From NCBI RefSeq assembly GCF_905171775.1, contig NC_053492.1:329662690-329726689 (forward strand): 64,000 nucleotides of DNA, in the 5' to 3' direction. This stretch comes from Rana temporaria. Taxonomy: Eukaryota > Chordata > Amphibia > Anura > Ranidae. The position numbers and the translations under genes are program-made. Shown in pieces: positions 40,697 through 52,950 of this stretch. The notes under the pieces are model-generated. The model had not been told where the DNA came from and did not search any database. It saw only the letters and a program-made list of their open reading frames with translations. Each line of letters starts with the position of its first letter. The stretch's first letter is position 1.

Positions 40697-43600
40697 TTGC
40701 TGCAGCAATTGGCCGCTAGGCTAGGGTTTTTCGCCTTCCTCTGGATCAACTGAGGGGGGCGGTTAGGCCGGGTCACCATCTTTTTTTGCAGCATTTCTAC
40801 CGATCATCATCACTGTCACTGAGCGAATATCAACTGAACCTTCCGGGAACATCACCCCCCTGAGGACTATCCCCATCATCATTGGATCAACAGGATTACA
40901 GTACCAGCATTTCGCCATCAATTTATCTCCCACCATGATCATCATCAAGTACGCAGCAGACACCCTCCGCAACTTAAGGAAGTTGGCCGCAACGCTTCCA
41001 ACCACCACTGAAAAAACACTACAGAAAGAACGACTACTAAGAATCTACCGCCAACCAAACCCAAAAAAAGAGAAGCCACCGCAGCGACTTCAACACTTAG
41101 AATGCGCCCTGATCAACACAAGATCTGCAGTCAAACACAGAAAGGAAATCCATGACTTCATCGTCCAACACAATACAGACTGCCTCTTTATCACAGAAAG
41201 TTGGCTAACACCCGACTGTAACCCCATCCTAGCAGAATTGGTGCCCGAAAATTATCGCATCCTAACCGAACATAGAACAGGACAAAGAGGAGGAGGCCTT
41301 GCAGTGATCTACAAATCCCACCTCGCTCTCACCAAACCAACTCTACAGAACTCTCTGCCCTTCATGGAAACTCTCACCCTGCAACTTCAAACTACACCAG
41401 AAGAAACCGTCCACATACTACTATGCTACAGACCGCCCGGACCAAAAACGCATCTCCTCACACCCTTCTCCAAATTCCTCTCGACGCACACCCTGAAAAA
41501 AAAAAACCTGCTGCTACTTGGGGATTTCAACCTCTGGGCTAACTCAACTCAGGATCCCATCGCTACCGCCTGCATCGACCAACTGGAAGAACGGGGTCTG
41601 CAGCAACTGATAAAGACTTCAACACATACGTCAGGTCACACTCTGGATCTCATCTTCATACAAAATGTGAATGTCAACACTCTGGACAATAGACCTTTAC
41701 CATGGACGGACCACCACGCCATCAAATTCATATTAACCACCGATACCGTCCTTCAAAAACCCAAACTCCCAACAACTATACACTGGGCAAGATCACAGAA
41801 GAAATTACACTCTGAGCTCTTCAAAATCACACTAGCGACTAAAATAGACGTACCAAATCCGAACCACTCAACGGATCAAACACTCAACGCTTTAAACAAA
41901 GCACTACTACAAACAGCAGACACAGTCGCTCCAAAACGCAGAGCTCTTAACCGGAAAAATAACTCAGGCTGGTTTAATGACTCTCTCACTCTACTGAAAC
42001 AGGAACGCAGAAGAGCTGAAGGAGCCTGGAGGAGGAACCCATCAAAAGAGAACCTCACAAAGTACAAAACCCTCACCAAAAATTACCACAAAGCGATCTT
42101 TAAAGCCAAAAAAGACCATTTCGCAAACACCATCTCCAAAGCCATAAACCATCCACGGGAACTTTTTAAACTAGTCTCTAAGGCTATGAACCCCTCCTGT
42201 TTGGAGCCCCCTGCAAGTAAGACACAAGAATTCTGCAATGAACTATCTGACTTTTTTATCGATAAAATCGAAAAGATTCGGGCAACAGTTCAACAGAAAA
42301 AAAAACACAAACCCCACTCAGATACAGCAAGAAGAAGAAATCAACAAAACTTCGATGAATTTCGAGCTGATCCCAATTACTATCGACACCACAAAAAACA
42401 TCATCGGAAGCCTCCGAGACAACACATCCCCAAACGACATCATCCCGACAAAACTCTTGAAAGAATGCACGGACATCTTGGCACCCACCATAACGCACAT
42501 CATAAACCAATCATTCAGGGAAGGGATGGTTCCGAACAACCTCAAACAAGGCATAATAAAACCCCTCTTAAAGAAGTCCAACCTCGATCCGAAAGACCCT
42601 AACCAGCGCAGACCGGTAACAAGCCTGAACACGATCTCCAAGATCATGGAGAAAGCAGTAGTGCAACAGCTCCAGCCCCACCTGGACGACCACAAACTCC
42701 TAGATCCTCTACAATCAGGTTTTCGCCCAGGCCACGGCACAGAAACGGCTCTTCTCAAGATATGGGATGACGCCCTTGAAGCAGCAGATGACAGAGAATC
42801 CTGTCTCCTAGTGCTGCTGGACCTTAGTGCAGCCTTCGACACAGTAGATCACAACATATTGCTCACGTGACTCAAAGAAGTAGCAGGAGTCTCTGACGCA
42901 GCCCTACCATGGTCCGCATCTTTCCTTGAAAATCGTACTCAGACCGTGAAACTTGGAGATTTCACATCAGAAACACGGACCATCACATGCGGAGTCCCAC
43001 AAGGATCACCCCTCTCACCTCTACTCTTCAACATCTACATCCGCCCGCTCCTCAAAATCATCAGCAAACAGGACCTGCGCTACCACTTCTATGCGGACGA
43101 CACGCAGCTTTACCTTCGAATCACCAACAAAAAAGACCAATTTCATGAACTTGGAAAGTGCCTCACACTGATCGACAATTGGATGACCGAAAGCTCCCTC
43201 AAACTTAACGGATCCAAAACAGAACTACTCATCCTTCACGCAAATAAGAAATCCATTTCTAGGACCACATGGACACCACCCACCATCCTCGGAAAAACCA
43301 TCGCACTAAGCAAAAAAATCAAAAGTCTCGGAGTCATCTTCGACTCAGACATGACGATGGATGCACAAATAGGATCAGTCGTCAGCAGCTCTCATCATCT
43401 GCTCCGCATGCTACGTAGACTCATCCCCTTTATCCCGAAAGAAGACACGGCAGTAGTGGTTGGAACAATCATCAATTCACGACTCGACTACGCAAACTCC
43501 CTCTACTTAGGACTACCAAAATACCAGATGGCACGTCTACAAGTCGTCCAGAACACGGCAGCCAGACTGGTAACAGGTAAAAAGCCGTGGGAATCAGTCT

Positions 43601-44021
43601 CCCCAGTCTTGAGGTCCCTCCACTGACTGTCCATACAGGACCGGGTGACATTCAAGACGCTCTGCCTCACCCACAAATGTACACAGGGAAAAGCTCCTCA
43701 ATACTTAAGCGAGAAAATAAAACCGTACGTCACCAAGCGCATGCTCCGGTCAACCAACCAAAACCTTCTCCAAATTCCTAAATCCCGCTACAAATCGAAA
43801 GGAGAACGAAGATTCTCGGTCCAAGGACCACGGCTCTGGAATGCTCTACCCACGACCATCCGCTTGGAAGAAAACCATCGGGCATTCAGGAAAAAGCTAA
43901 AGACCCACCTCTTCTGAAAGATCTGTACAACTCTGGATGCCAAGCGCCTTGAGGCGATTAAGTTCGCATTTGCTGCGCTATACAAGTTACTCACACACTC
44001 ACACTCACACTCACTCAGAAA
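40697..44021 (+). mobile_element. L2-clade LINE, nearly full coding length, inserted in the L1
   Basis: Flanks 'AAGGAATTTTTTCC' (about 40682-40695) and 'AAGGAATTTTTCC' (44024-44036) suggest a target duplication of about 13 bp. The 3' end (GCGCTATACAAGTTACT then a CACACT repeat tail) is typical of L2-type LINEs, which end in short repeats rather than poly-A. The coding region runs from 40935 to 43917. Confidence 0.82.
40935..43917 (+). pseudogene. L2 endonuclease/reverse transcriptase, one frameshift and two stops
   Basis: The protein nicks DNA and reverse-transcribes at the nick. Its APE-type endonuclease (about 41090-41770) shows LFITESWLTPDC, HRTGQRGGGLAVIYK, LLCYRPPG, LLLGDFNLWANS, THTSGHTLDLIF and DHHAIKF. 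The reverse transcriptase follows in another frame (42310-43500): IIPTKLLKECTDILAP, SGFRPGHGTETALL, motif A VLLDLSAAFDTVDHNIL, CGVPQGSPLSPLLFNIY and HFYADDTQLY with the YADD box. The C terminus has RLDYANSLYLGLP, RFSVQGPRLWNALP. The frame breaks in an A9 run (42297-42305). Stops are TGA at 42868 (likely a CpG change of Arg) and TGA at 43624 (in place of Trp). It is close to intact, so a fairly young copy. Confidence 0.88.
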
Positions 44022-44036
44022 AGAAGGAATTTTTCC

Positions 44037-44930
44037 TTTTCCACTTTTTTTTTTTCAACATTTACTGGTATCTCTGTCTCTACCCATATGTATATGTATA
44101 TGTATACATTTTAGACATGTTTATTTCTGAAGGACGGGGACAAAAATAATTTTTGTTTTCTTTTTTTTTAACATTTACTGGTATCTCTGTCCCTACCCAC
44201 ATGTATATGTATACGTATACATTTTAGACATGTTCATTTCTAAAGGACAGGGACAAAAATAATATATTTTTTTTTTTTTACATTTAATGGTATCTCTGTC
44301 TATACCCATATATATATATATATGTATACGTATACATTTTAGACATGTTTATTTCTGAAAGGATAGGGACAAAAAGATTTTTTATTTTTTTTCCTTTTCT
44401 TTTTTCTTTCTTCACTCATATTGCGAAAGAAATGCATTTATAGCCATTTCCATTTGGTGTATGAAATATGTTCAAGCTGAATCTTTGTTAAATGATTACA
44501 TTATCTTATATATCTTTAGACATTGACAGCAGGTCAGTGGTGAGTCACTAGGCCTCAACTCACTCCTTAGATTGACGTTTGGTCGTCCTGGGGTGTGAGT
44601 TCATAGCCCTTTTTATGGGCTACTCTAATATTATTTTTTTGAGTGAAGGGAGTGGGATATTACCTTCCCTTCATTCAGGGCCATCTTTCGGCCCTATATT
44701 ATACTGGTTTATCCTGATGAGTTTGTTTTTCTATTGTTTTTCTATGATTCTCTCTATCTTCCTTGTTTTTTTTGCCTTTTTAGCCTACCTGCCAATTTAT
44801 TCTCATATTAAGATGAGGTTATTGATGCGGTTTTACGGTCCATTGACTGCCTATTTTTCATATGATTTTGGTCCTGGAACCATCGAACTCCTGTTGGACA
44901 TATTGCTTGGGTTCATTACTATCCTGACTC
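44037..44930 (+). other. L1 inter-ORF region
   Basis: AT-rich spacer. A unit of about 120 bp (AACATTTACTGGTATCTCTGTC ... TGTATACATTTTAGACATG ... AAAGGACAGGGACAAAAA) is repeated at about 44057, 44169 and 44278, each followed by a poly-T. ORF2 starts at 44931. No gene is supported in the spacer. Confidence 0.7.
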
Positions 44931-47900
44931 ATGGCTGGTATAGCTAGTTCCCCCTCTCCCCTTCGTGTTATTTCTCATAACACACAGGGGTTAAATTCTC
45001 CGATCAAAAGGAGAAAGGCATTACAATACTATAAGTCCATTCGTGTAGATGTAGTACTTCTACAAGAAACTCACTTCCCAAAGCGGTACACCTCCTCGTT
45101 TTTACATGAAAATTTTCCAACGTTTTATTTATCCAAAGCTGAAAATAAAACCAAGGGAGTAGCTATTTTGTTCTCCAAACATTGCAATTTTAATTTGACT
45201 AAGGAGTATGTTGATCGGGACGGCAGATTTGTTATGGTCAAGGGTACCTTAGATGGAAACTTATATACTTTTATTTCCTACTATGCCCCTAATAGGGGAC
45301 AAAAATCTTTTTTTTGCAATATGTTTGAGACTCTCCAATCTTTAATGGAGGGGATCATAATTATGGGTGGTGACTCCAATTTGGCCTTTGATACTGGGCT
45401 AGATAAATCTGGACCGTCAACGACTAAATTGATCAGACCAACTAAGGCCAGCACACAAATAGCTCGTCTGATTCACCAATCCGGATTGTCGGATATCTGG
45501 AGGGAATTGAACCTGACGACAAAAGATTATACACACTACTCTAGTCCTCATCAATCGTTTTTGCGTATAGATCATATATTACTATCTACTCATCATATCC
45601 CTTGTGCTCTACAATCGTCTATCATAGATGTTCCATGGTCGGATCATTCCATAGTCATGTTGGCATTGAAAAGGGTAAACACTAACCAGAAGGTTTCTCA
45701 TTGGACCCTTAACCAATCACTTTTAAATGACCCCAATATAGTTATAGAAGTTGAACAGGCCATAAAAGATTATTTTGAGGTTAATGATACTGACGAGATC
45801 TCACCAGAAATCTTGTGGGCAGCTCACAAGGTGACGATCAGGGGCAAACTAATACAGATAGCAGCAAGACAAAAAAGATTAAAAAGAATGGAAATAGAAA
45901 AACTTGAACGTGAATTTACTGATTTGATTTCGCAACATAAAACGGATCCTATAGGATTTCCTACTTCCATTTTAGACGCGGCTAGAACTGCTCTAAACCT
46001 AGCACTTACGGTTAAAGCGGATGAAGCTATTAAATGGTCCGGGACAAAATTTTATCGATTAAGGGATAGAATTGGTCCGATGTTGGCCAATAAACTTTCG
46101 CCCAGGTTTAGATCTAGGAACATTCCCAAGATTAAACAAAATGACGGTTCTCTTACTCTAAATCCTCAAAGGGTGATGAAAACCTTTCAAAATTTGTATT
46201 CAAAGCTTTATCATTTCGATGGCGGCTGTGATTCTAATAGAGTTACAGGATTCCTTGAAGGCTTGGATCTTCCAAGACTATCGGATTTACATAGTAAAAT
46301 AGTAGTGAAATGGAGGCTCCCGTATCAGTTGAGATTATAGGGGTTATTAAGGGGTTGAAGACGAATAAGGCACCCGGCCCAGATGGCTTCTTGTCTCCTT
46401 ATTACAAGAAGTTTTCGATTCTTTTGGCACCCTATCTTGCGAGGTTTTTCAATGGTTTGTCCGAAGGTAATCCGATTGGCAGTGAACTTAATATGGCATA
46501 CATATCTGTAATCCCTAAACCTGACAAAGATTCCGGTCTAATTATAGACCGATATCTTTGATTAACAATGACCTAAAAATATTGACTAAAATAATGGCTA
46601 ATAGACTGTCGACCTTCATAGGTCAATATATGCATAAAGATCAGGTAGGTTTTATTCCTAATAGACAAGCTCCAGACCAGATCAGGAGGGCGGTCGACTT
46701 AATTTCAATATTGCAATCTGATTGGATTGGAAACAATAGACAGGAAGGTATGCTTTTGTCGATAGATCTCCAGAAGGCCTTTGATTCGGTATCCTGGCCA
46801 TTTCAATCTTGCGGAGGTGGGGTTTTGGTCCCAGGACTTTGGGTTTTTTAACTGCTCTTTATTCTTCACCTGAGGCCAGGATCAGACTGCAGGGAATATA
46901 TTCAGAGACCATCAAAATTAAAAGGGGTACTCGTCAGGGTTGTCCCTTATCTCCTCTGTTGTTCGCTGTTGTAATAGAGTCTTTAGCTATAGCAATCAGG
47001 AACGACCCGAACATCAGAGGGGTTAAATGTACCCGGAAGGAACACAAATGTGCATTATTTGCGGATGATCTTCTGCTATTTATTCCCTCCCCAATATCTT
47101 CTTTACCTGCTATATATTCTCTATTGGATGAATTTTCTGAAGTTTCAGGCCTTACGGTCAATATTGCTAAATCCAAGGCCCTTAATGTATCGCTCTCTGA
47201 CTCTATGGTTTCCGTCATTCGGAAAAATTATACTTTTTGCTGGAATACATCGTCCATTAAATATTTAGGTATTAATCTGACCTCGAGATTCAAAGATCTT
47301 TATCAGGCCAATTACCCTCCCATGTATAAAAAACTTGAATCTGATCTGGAAGAATGGAATTCACATAACATAGGATGGATGGGAAGGATAAGTTCCATTA
47401 AAATGACTCTCTTACCCAGGATTTTATACCTGTTCCGTTCACTCCCAATACCGATAAAGACAAACCATTTGAAAACCTTCCAGAGTAAACTTACCAAATT
47501 AGTTTGGAATAAGAAGAATCCACGTGTTTCTTCGCGCTCTCTTTTTAATCTACCTGAACAGGGTGGTTTTGGTCTTCCGCACTTACTGTGGTATTATAAG
47601 GCTGCTAGATTGGCTCAACTTTCGGATGTATACGTCCGAGGGATCGACCTGATTGGATAAGTTTGGAAGAACAGGCTACTCCCTCTTACACGTTGGAAGA
47701 TTTATTATGGGTCACTCCCAAATGTAGACCTCCTATTATGTCACTGACTCTCTCTCAAGCCATGGTACTATGGGATTCACTTAAAAAAAATCCTTCTCTG
47801 ATCTCCAAGGGTCATCCTTTAGCTAATATATTCAGGGACCCTGACTTTGCCTCTAAAGTAAAAGGGGAATCCTTTAAATGGTGGCTTGACAGGGGGGTGT

Positions 47901-48986
47901 ACCGCATTGGATAAGTTTGGAAGAACAGGCTACTCCCTCTTACACGTTGGAAGATTTATTATGGGTCACTCCCAAATGTAGACCTCCTATTATGTCACTG
48001 ACTCTCTCTCAAGCCATGGTACTATGGGATTCACTTAAAAAAAATCCTTCTCTGATCTCCAAGGGTCATCCTTTAGCTAATATATTCAGGGACCCTGACT
48101 TTGCCTCTAAAGTAAAAGGGGAATCCTTTAAATGGTGGCTTGACAGGGGGGTGTACCGCATTGGACGTTTCTTCTAACATTCGGGTCCCCTTTCCGAAAA
48201 ATACTTCATGGATAATCTAGGTCTTCCACCCTCTGAAAAACCAAGGTTCTCTCGAATTTATGATTTTACTCAAAAGCTTTGGTTAGATGAGACCGTATCG
48301 GGCTATATGACAGCTTATGAAATGAGATGTGACCAAGCCTTGGGAAGGAGGGGAGGAATTTCCATTATATATATAGATCGCTTGCTGCTAATGATCAAAA
48401 ATTGCCTCATATGATAGCTTGGGAGAGAGATCTTCAGACTGAATGGGATTTAAAAGACTGGTACTCTAATTTTGAAAGATCTATAAAAGGAATTACCAAT
48501 GTTTCACTTATAGAAGCTAATTTGAAGATCTTTACTAGATGGTACTTAGTACCCTTGAGATTAGCCACTATTTACCCTTCTCTGTCACCTCTATGCTTTA
48601 GAGGATGTCATGGGGTTGGTTCTATGATTCATATATGGTGGGAATGCCTGAAAATACGTAAATTCTGGAATACGGTTTTTCATATTATAAGACGTGTAAC
48701 TGATTGTAATATACATCAATCTCCAACGATTGCTTTATTGAATGGATTTGTACCGCAAGCTCACAAGTCTACCAGGAAACTGATATTATTTATTCTCGTA
48801 GGAGCCAGGATTTCCATAGCAGCTGCTTGGAAAAAAACGTCAGTTTCGGTATTATATATGAAAAGAAAGGTGACTTGGATAATGGAGCAGGAGAAAAGAA
48901 TGGGCTTACTGTTAGATTCAGATGACCAGTTTAATGAAGTTTGGGGGCCATGGTTGAAATACTTGGGTATCTTAAATAACATATAA
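44931..48986 (+). pseudogene. L1 ORF2: endonuclease, reverse transcriptase, C-terminal domain; multiply frameshifted
   Basis: The apurinic-type endonuclease is intact in one frame (44960-45670): ISHNTQGLNSPIKRRK, VVLLQETHF, YYAPNRGQKSF, IIMGGDSNLAFD, DHILLS, and WSDHSIVML at the C-terminal His/Asp site. Reverse transcriptase motifs follow in shifted frames: KAPGPDGFLSPYYK (46370), ISLINNDLKI (46555), DQVGFIPNRQAPDQIRR, motif A LSIDLQKAFDSVSW (46770), TRQGCPLSPLLF (46930) and LFADDLLLF (47060, the FADD box). The C-terminal region has 'CFRGCHGVGSMIHIWWEC' at 48600. Frame breaks occur near 46300, 46550, 46805, 47640 and 48400, with a 254-bp tandem duplication at 47652-48159. Total length is typical for L1 ORF2. 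Confidence 0.9.
47652..48159. repeat. Exact tandem duplication of 254 bp inside L1 ORF2
   Basis: Copy 1 is 47652-47905 and copy 2 is 47906-48159. I find no difference between them. The shared 6-mer ATTGGA occurs at both starts and again right after copy 2 (48160), a microhomology at the joint. 254 is not a multiple of three, so it shifts the frame. Confidence 0.93.
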
Positions 48987-49920
48987 ATTTAATAAGGCAA
49001 TTCACCGCATATTGTGATATACATTTGGCAGGTAGGCTATCTACTCTTCTCTCTCTCTAATCTACATTTCCCACCTAATTTTCCTTTTTCTTTCCCACTA
49101 TTTTTTTCTTTTGGTCCGAGTTCTTTACTTTATTTTTATGCTATCACAGGGTACATTTAATACGTGATTGTGTTATTAGGGAATTTATTCTTCTCTATTC
49201 ATATATATTTTAACTTTGTCCATTTCGATAGAATCTCTTGTCAATATAGGTATACTGAAATTTCTGGACATGGTAGTCTTTAAGTTCTTAGGATCCATGG
49301 AGTAAATCTTGGAGATGGAGTCAATTCCTCAGTTGTTTTATTAATTTAATTGTTTGATAATATTTTAAGGTATCACAATGTTCATACATTGATCCGGAAC
49401 TAACAGTTTACCAGAAATTCTATTAGTCTCCTCAATCTTTATTTTCTCATTTTACCCCTTCTAGTTCACCCAGTGAAATTGCTTTAAAAAAAGGAAGGTG
49501 AAATAGAGGGAGGTGAAGCTCTGCTTCCCTTGAAACAATTCGATCCTACTAAGTTATAGGGGTCGTAGGATGGTTGCTTAGGAATACATTTTATTTATGG
49601 AATTGAATAACATATGTTATGGTGTAACACGTACTAATGATTACGATGAACTTGAATAACACTTAGGGGAACATTGCATGTGGGAAAATACAGGTAATTA
49701 CTAAATATCCGTTCGGATTAAGGTAACATGGCCTTTTTTTTTTTCTATTTTATTTATCTCTGACTATAGAGTGTTTCCTCGATTGGGACCAAAGTATTGT
49801 TAGGGAAAATATAATACTAAAATATGTCTTCCTGTAATGCAATGTGATGACATTCTTGTTGTATAAATTCTCCTGTACCGTATACATTTTCAAAATAAAC
49901 TTAAACTTGATTGAAAAAAA
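48987..49920 (+). other. L1 3' UTR
   Basis: AT-rich with poly-T tracts, ending with AATAAA at 49894-49899 and an A-run at 49914-49920. No gene is seen. Confidence 0.75.
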
Positions 49921-51443
49921 AGAAAATTACATAGAAACCCAAAACATAATATATGCTTTTTTAGCAAAGACCCTGGAGAATACAATGGCGGTCATTACAA
50001 CTTTTTATCTCGCACGATATTTGCGCAGCAATTTTTCGAACGTGTTTTTTTTTTTTAACTGTTTTGTGCTAAAAAAAAAAAAAAAAACAGGAAAGTTAGC
50101 CCAATGTTTTTGCATAATGTGAAAGATAAAGTTACGCCAAGTAAATAGATACCCAACATGTCACCTTTCAAAATTGCACACGTTCGTGGAATGGCGCCAA
50201 ACTTCGCTACTTAAAAATCCCCATAGGCGACGCTTTAATTTTTTTTATTGGTTACATGTTTTTAGTTACAGAGGAGGTCTAGGGCCAAAATTATAGCTCT
50301 CGCTCTAACAATCGCAGAGATACCTCACATGTGTGGTTTGAACACCGTTTTCATATGTTGGCGGGAATTACGTATGCGTTTGCTTCTGCATGCGAGCACA
50401 CGGGGACAGGGCTTAGAAAATATATATATAATTTATTGTTCATTTTACTTTATTTATTTTAGTTTGACACTTTTTTCCTCAAAAAAACATTTTTTGATCA
50501 CTTTTATTCCTATTATAAGGAATATAAACATCCCTTGTAATAGGAATATAGCACGACAGGTCCTCTTCACAGTGAGATATGGGGTCAATAAGACCCCACA
50601 TCTCATCTCTAGGCTGGGAAGCCTGAAAAAAAAAATGATCCTGGCTTCTATCGTAGCGGTGAGTCGGTAGAAGCACTGGAGCGTGGCGGAAGGGGGGGAC
50701 GTATTGCGGGGTATTGCAGAGTATTGCGGGGTATTGCAGAGTATTGCGGGGTATTGCAGGGTATTGCAGAGTATTGCGGGGTATTGCACAGGGTATTTTC
50801 AGAGTATTGCACAGGGTATTTGCAGAGTATTGCACAGGGTATTTGCAGGGTATTGCACAGGGTATTTGCAGAGTATTGTACAGGGTATTTGCAGGGTATT
50901 GCACAGGGTATTTGTAGGGTATTGCACAGGGTATTTGCAGGGTACTGCACAGGGTATTTGCAGGGTACTGCACAGGGTATTTGCAGGGTATTGCACAGGG
51001 TATTTGCAGGGTATTGCACAGGGTATTTGCAGGGTATTGCACAGGGTATTTGCAGGGTATTGCACAGGGATGGCTGAGCATGGAAAGATGGATGGCTGGA
51101 TCTGTGACTGCAATTGTCACAGATCCAGCCCACAGCACTGCTGCTGACATCCGCTCCCTCTCCTCTCACACTGTACCGATCGGTACAGAGAGGGGAGGGA
51201 GGAACCGGTGTCATCACATGACGCCGGTTTGTTTACAAGTGAATGCTCCGTCATTTGACAGAGCGATCAGGTAGTAAACGACCGCTATCAGCGTCAATTT
51301 ACCGCGATCCGTGATGCGCCGGATCTTCTAGACCCGGCGGTCATGGATGATTCCGGGAGCACGCCCCAGGAGCAGGGGATGTCCTCCCAGAATAACTCAA
51401 CCGCGCTGTAGACGTCTTTGTCTATAGCGCGGTCGGCAAGTGG
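49921..51443. mobile_element. Non-autonomous piggyBac fragment 1 (left end missing)
   Basis: The right end reads (complement) CCACTTGCCGACCGCGC, against TTAA at 51444-51447; this is the CCACTTNC terminus type seen at 12877. In the outer hAT family an ATTAAATTAC site exists at the matching position (31010), consistent with insertion at that TTAA. The left side is cut by the L1 end at about 49920. No transposase is recognised. It holds a minisatellite at 50698-51070. Confidence 0.7.
50698..51070. repeat. Minisatellite, 23-bp unit (GGGTATTTGCAGGGTATTGCACA)
   Basis: Tandem array of about 12 units of 23 bp made of two similar half units. It is preceded by shorter GGGTATTGCAGAGTATTGC units (50708-50790). 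ORFs of up to 223 codons on both strands are products of the period and are not genes. The units have no spacers, so this is not CRISPR-like. It is followed by a hairpin GGCTGGATCTGTGAC...GTCACAGATCCAGCC (51093-51130). Confidence 0.93.
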
Positions 51444-51580
51444 TTAAATTACTATTTTTCCTTTAGAAATGTCATTTTGTGCAGGGACTGTTCTAAACAC
51501 TGGGAAAATGTGCCACTTTACATTCATACTATAGACATCCCCCAGGTAGGAAATTTAAAGGAATATTTCAGTTTTACTGT

Positions 51581-52268
51581 GGGTTTTTTTTTCCCGCTAT
51601 AAACAAAAATAGAGCGACAATTTTGAAAAAATTCAATATTTTTTACTTTTTGCTATAATAAATATCCCCCAAAAATATATATAAAACATTTTTTTTCCTT
51701 AGTTTAGGCCGATACGTATTCTTCCACATATTTTTGGTAAAATAAATCGCAATAAGCGTTTATTGATTGGTTTGCGCAAAAGTTATAGCGTTTACAAAAT
51801 AGGGTATAGTTTTATGGCATTTTTTTTTACTAGTAATAGCGGTGATCAGTGATTTTTTGTCATGACTGCGACATTATGGCAGACACATCGGACACTTTTG
51901 ACACATTTTTGGGAACATTGTCATCTTCACAGCGAAAAGTGCTATAAAAATGCACTGATTACTGTGAAAATGACAATGGCAGTGAACGTTTTAACCACTA
52001 GGGGGCGCTAAAGGGGTTAAGTGTGCCCTGATTTGTGTTTATAACTGTAGGGGGGTGTGACTGGACGTGTGATGTCACTGATCATCGTTCCCTATGACAG
52101 GGAACAGACGATCAGTGACAAGCCACAGAGAAGAACGGGGAAGATTTGTTTACACTCATCTCTCCCCGTTCTTCAGCTCCTGTGACCCGATCGTGGAGCT
52201 TCGGACCGGGTCGCGAACGTACGTGCCTGTACGTTCTTGTGCCCAGCCGTTAGGCGGTCCTCTAGTGG
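51581..52268. mobile_element. Non-autonomous piggyBac-like fragment 2
   Basis: It ends (complement) CCACTAGAGGACCGCC against TTAA at 52269-52272. The left TTAA and terminus are lacking: the hAT sequence TTTACTGT at 51573-51580 joins its interior directly. It contains hairpins such as GTCACTGATCATCGTTCCC and its complement (52074-52118). No gene. Confidence 0.55.
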
Positions 52269-52396
52269 TTAACGGGGTTCCGTGGCTTTCAAATTTTCCC
52301 TGAACTCAGCATAGTGTTTGCCAGAACACCCGAACAACCAAAGTTCGGCCCGAAATTATGCTCAGGCCAAACCGTTCGTCCATCCCTAATCAGCAG

Positions 52397-52639
52397 CCCA
52401 ACATCCACACGTGATGTAGATGAAAATTGAAAGGAATCGCCATAGGTAAAACCGGGAGATGTTTAATAATTAAAAAGTAGTATCACTTACAAGCATGAAA
52501 AGTTCCAATAAAGGAGAGCCGGCCGGCACAATACTAACGCCCGTGCAGACGGGATGTAGAACAGCGCAGTGATGTCAGCCCATCGCTCCTCCCAACACGT
52601 TTCATCACAAGTCTGACATCGTCCTGGGGCACCTAATTT
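52397..52639. other. Interior of the long-inverted-end element, right part
   Basis: Non-coding. It contains CAACACGTTTCATCAC (52592) near 'TGACATCGTCCTGGGGCAC', a phrase reminiscent of repeats with a GAAACG(C/T)GT core. It resembles part of the palindrome arms at 3352-3963. Confidence 0.4.
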
Positions 52640-52950
52640 ATTATTAGTATGTTACATTCCATTTGGTTATATGTGGCATTCGTTACTTCGGATAATTCGT
52701 AAATTCATATTCGTTACGTTCATTTAATAGTAATAGTTATTAATGGTTATTTTTGGGGGATTTTCAAATGTTCGGATTTTCATTCTTATTTTAGAATTTT
52801 CGGATTGTTGACTTTGGGATTTTCGAACGTCAGGTTTTCGTTTCTTCGAAATTTCAGTTTTTTGTTAATTTGAATATTTCTGAATTAACAAATTTGTCGA
52901 ATTTCGTTGCAAAAACGAATTCGGAAAGAAACGAATTGCACAGACAGCCA
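52640..52950. repeat. Long inverted end, right arm (pairs with 37347-37695)
   Basis: See the left arm. This arm ends AACGAATTGCACAGAC. The opposite end reads GACGTGCACTG. A 4-bp AGAC flanks both outer sides, which is too short to prove a target duplication. Confidence 0.6.

Larger units (their letters stand above)
39005..49920 (+). mobile_element. Near-full-length Tx1-like L1 LINE, split by an L2
   Basis: It includes a 5' UTR (39005-39540), ORF1 (39541-40663), a long inter-ORF region, ORF2 (44931-48986) and a 3' UTR with AATAAA (49894-49899) and an A-tract. An L2 (about 40697-44020) lies between the two ORFs. No clean target duplication is found. The left flank is hAT and the right flank is mid-piggyBac, so the insertion was accompanied or followed by a deletion. 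Confidence 0.85.
38179..52388. mobile_element. hAT-A family non-autonomous copy 2, filled by later insertions
   Basis: It starts TAGGGATGAGCCGAAC and ends GTTCGTCCATCCCTA. The flanks are ATCAGAAG (38171-38178) and ATCAGCAG (52389-52396), an 8-bp duplication with one change. Own sequence: 38179-39004, 51448-51580 and 52273-52388. The two subterminal stretches at 38440-38570 and 51455-51575 are inverted copies of each other. The middle of the element, present in copy 1 at 281-725, is missing here. Confidence 0.8.

Noticed and set aside
50698..51070. CRISPR-like array
   Set aside because: The units are contiguous without unique spacers, and the genome is eukaryotic. It is an ordinary minisatellite.
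50479..51217. Long overlapping ORFs (up to 223 codons) on both strands
   Set aside because: They follow a 23-bp minisatellite whose period keeps frames open. Composition is periodic and no domain is present.
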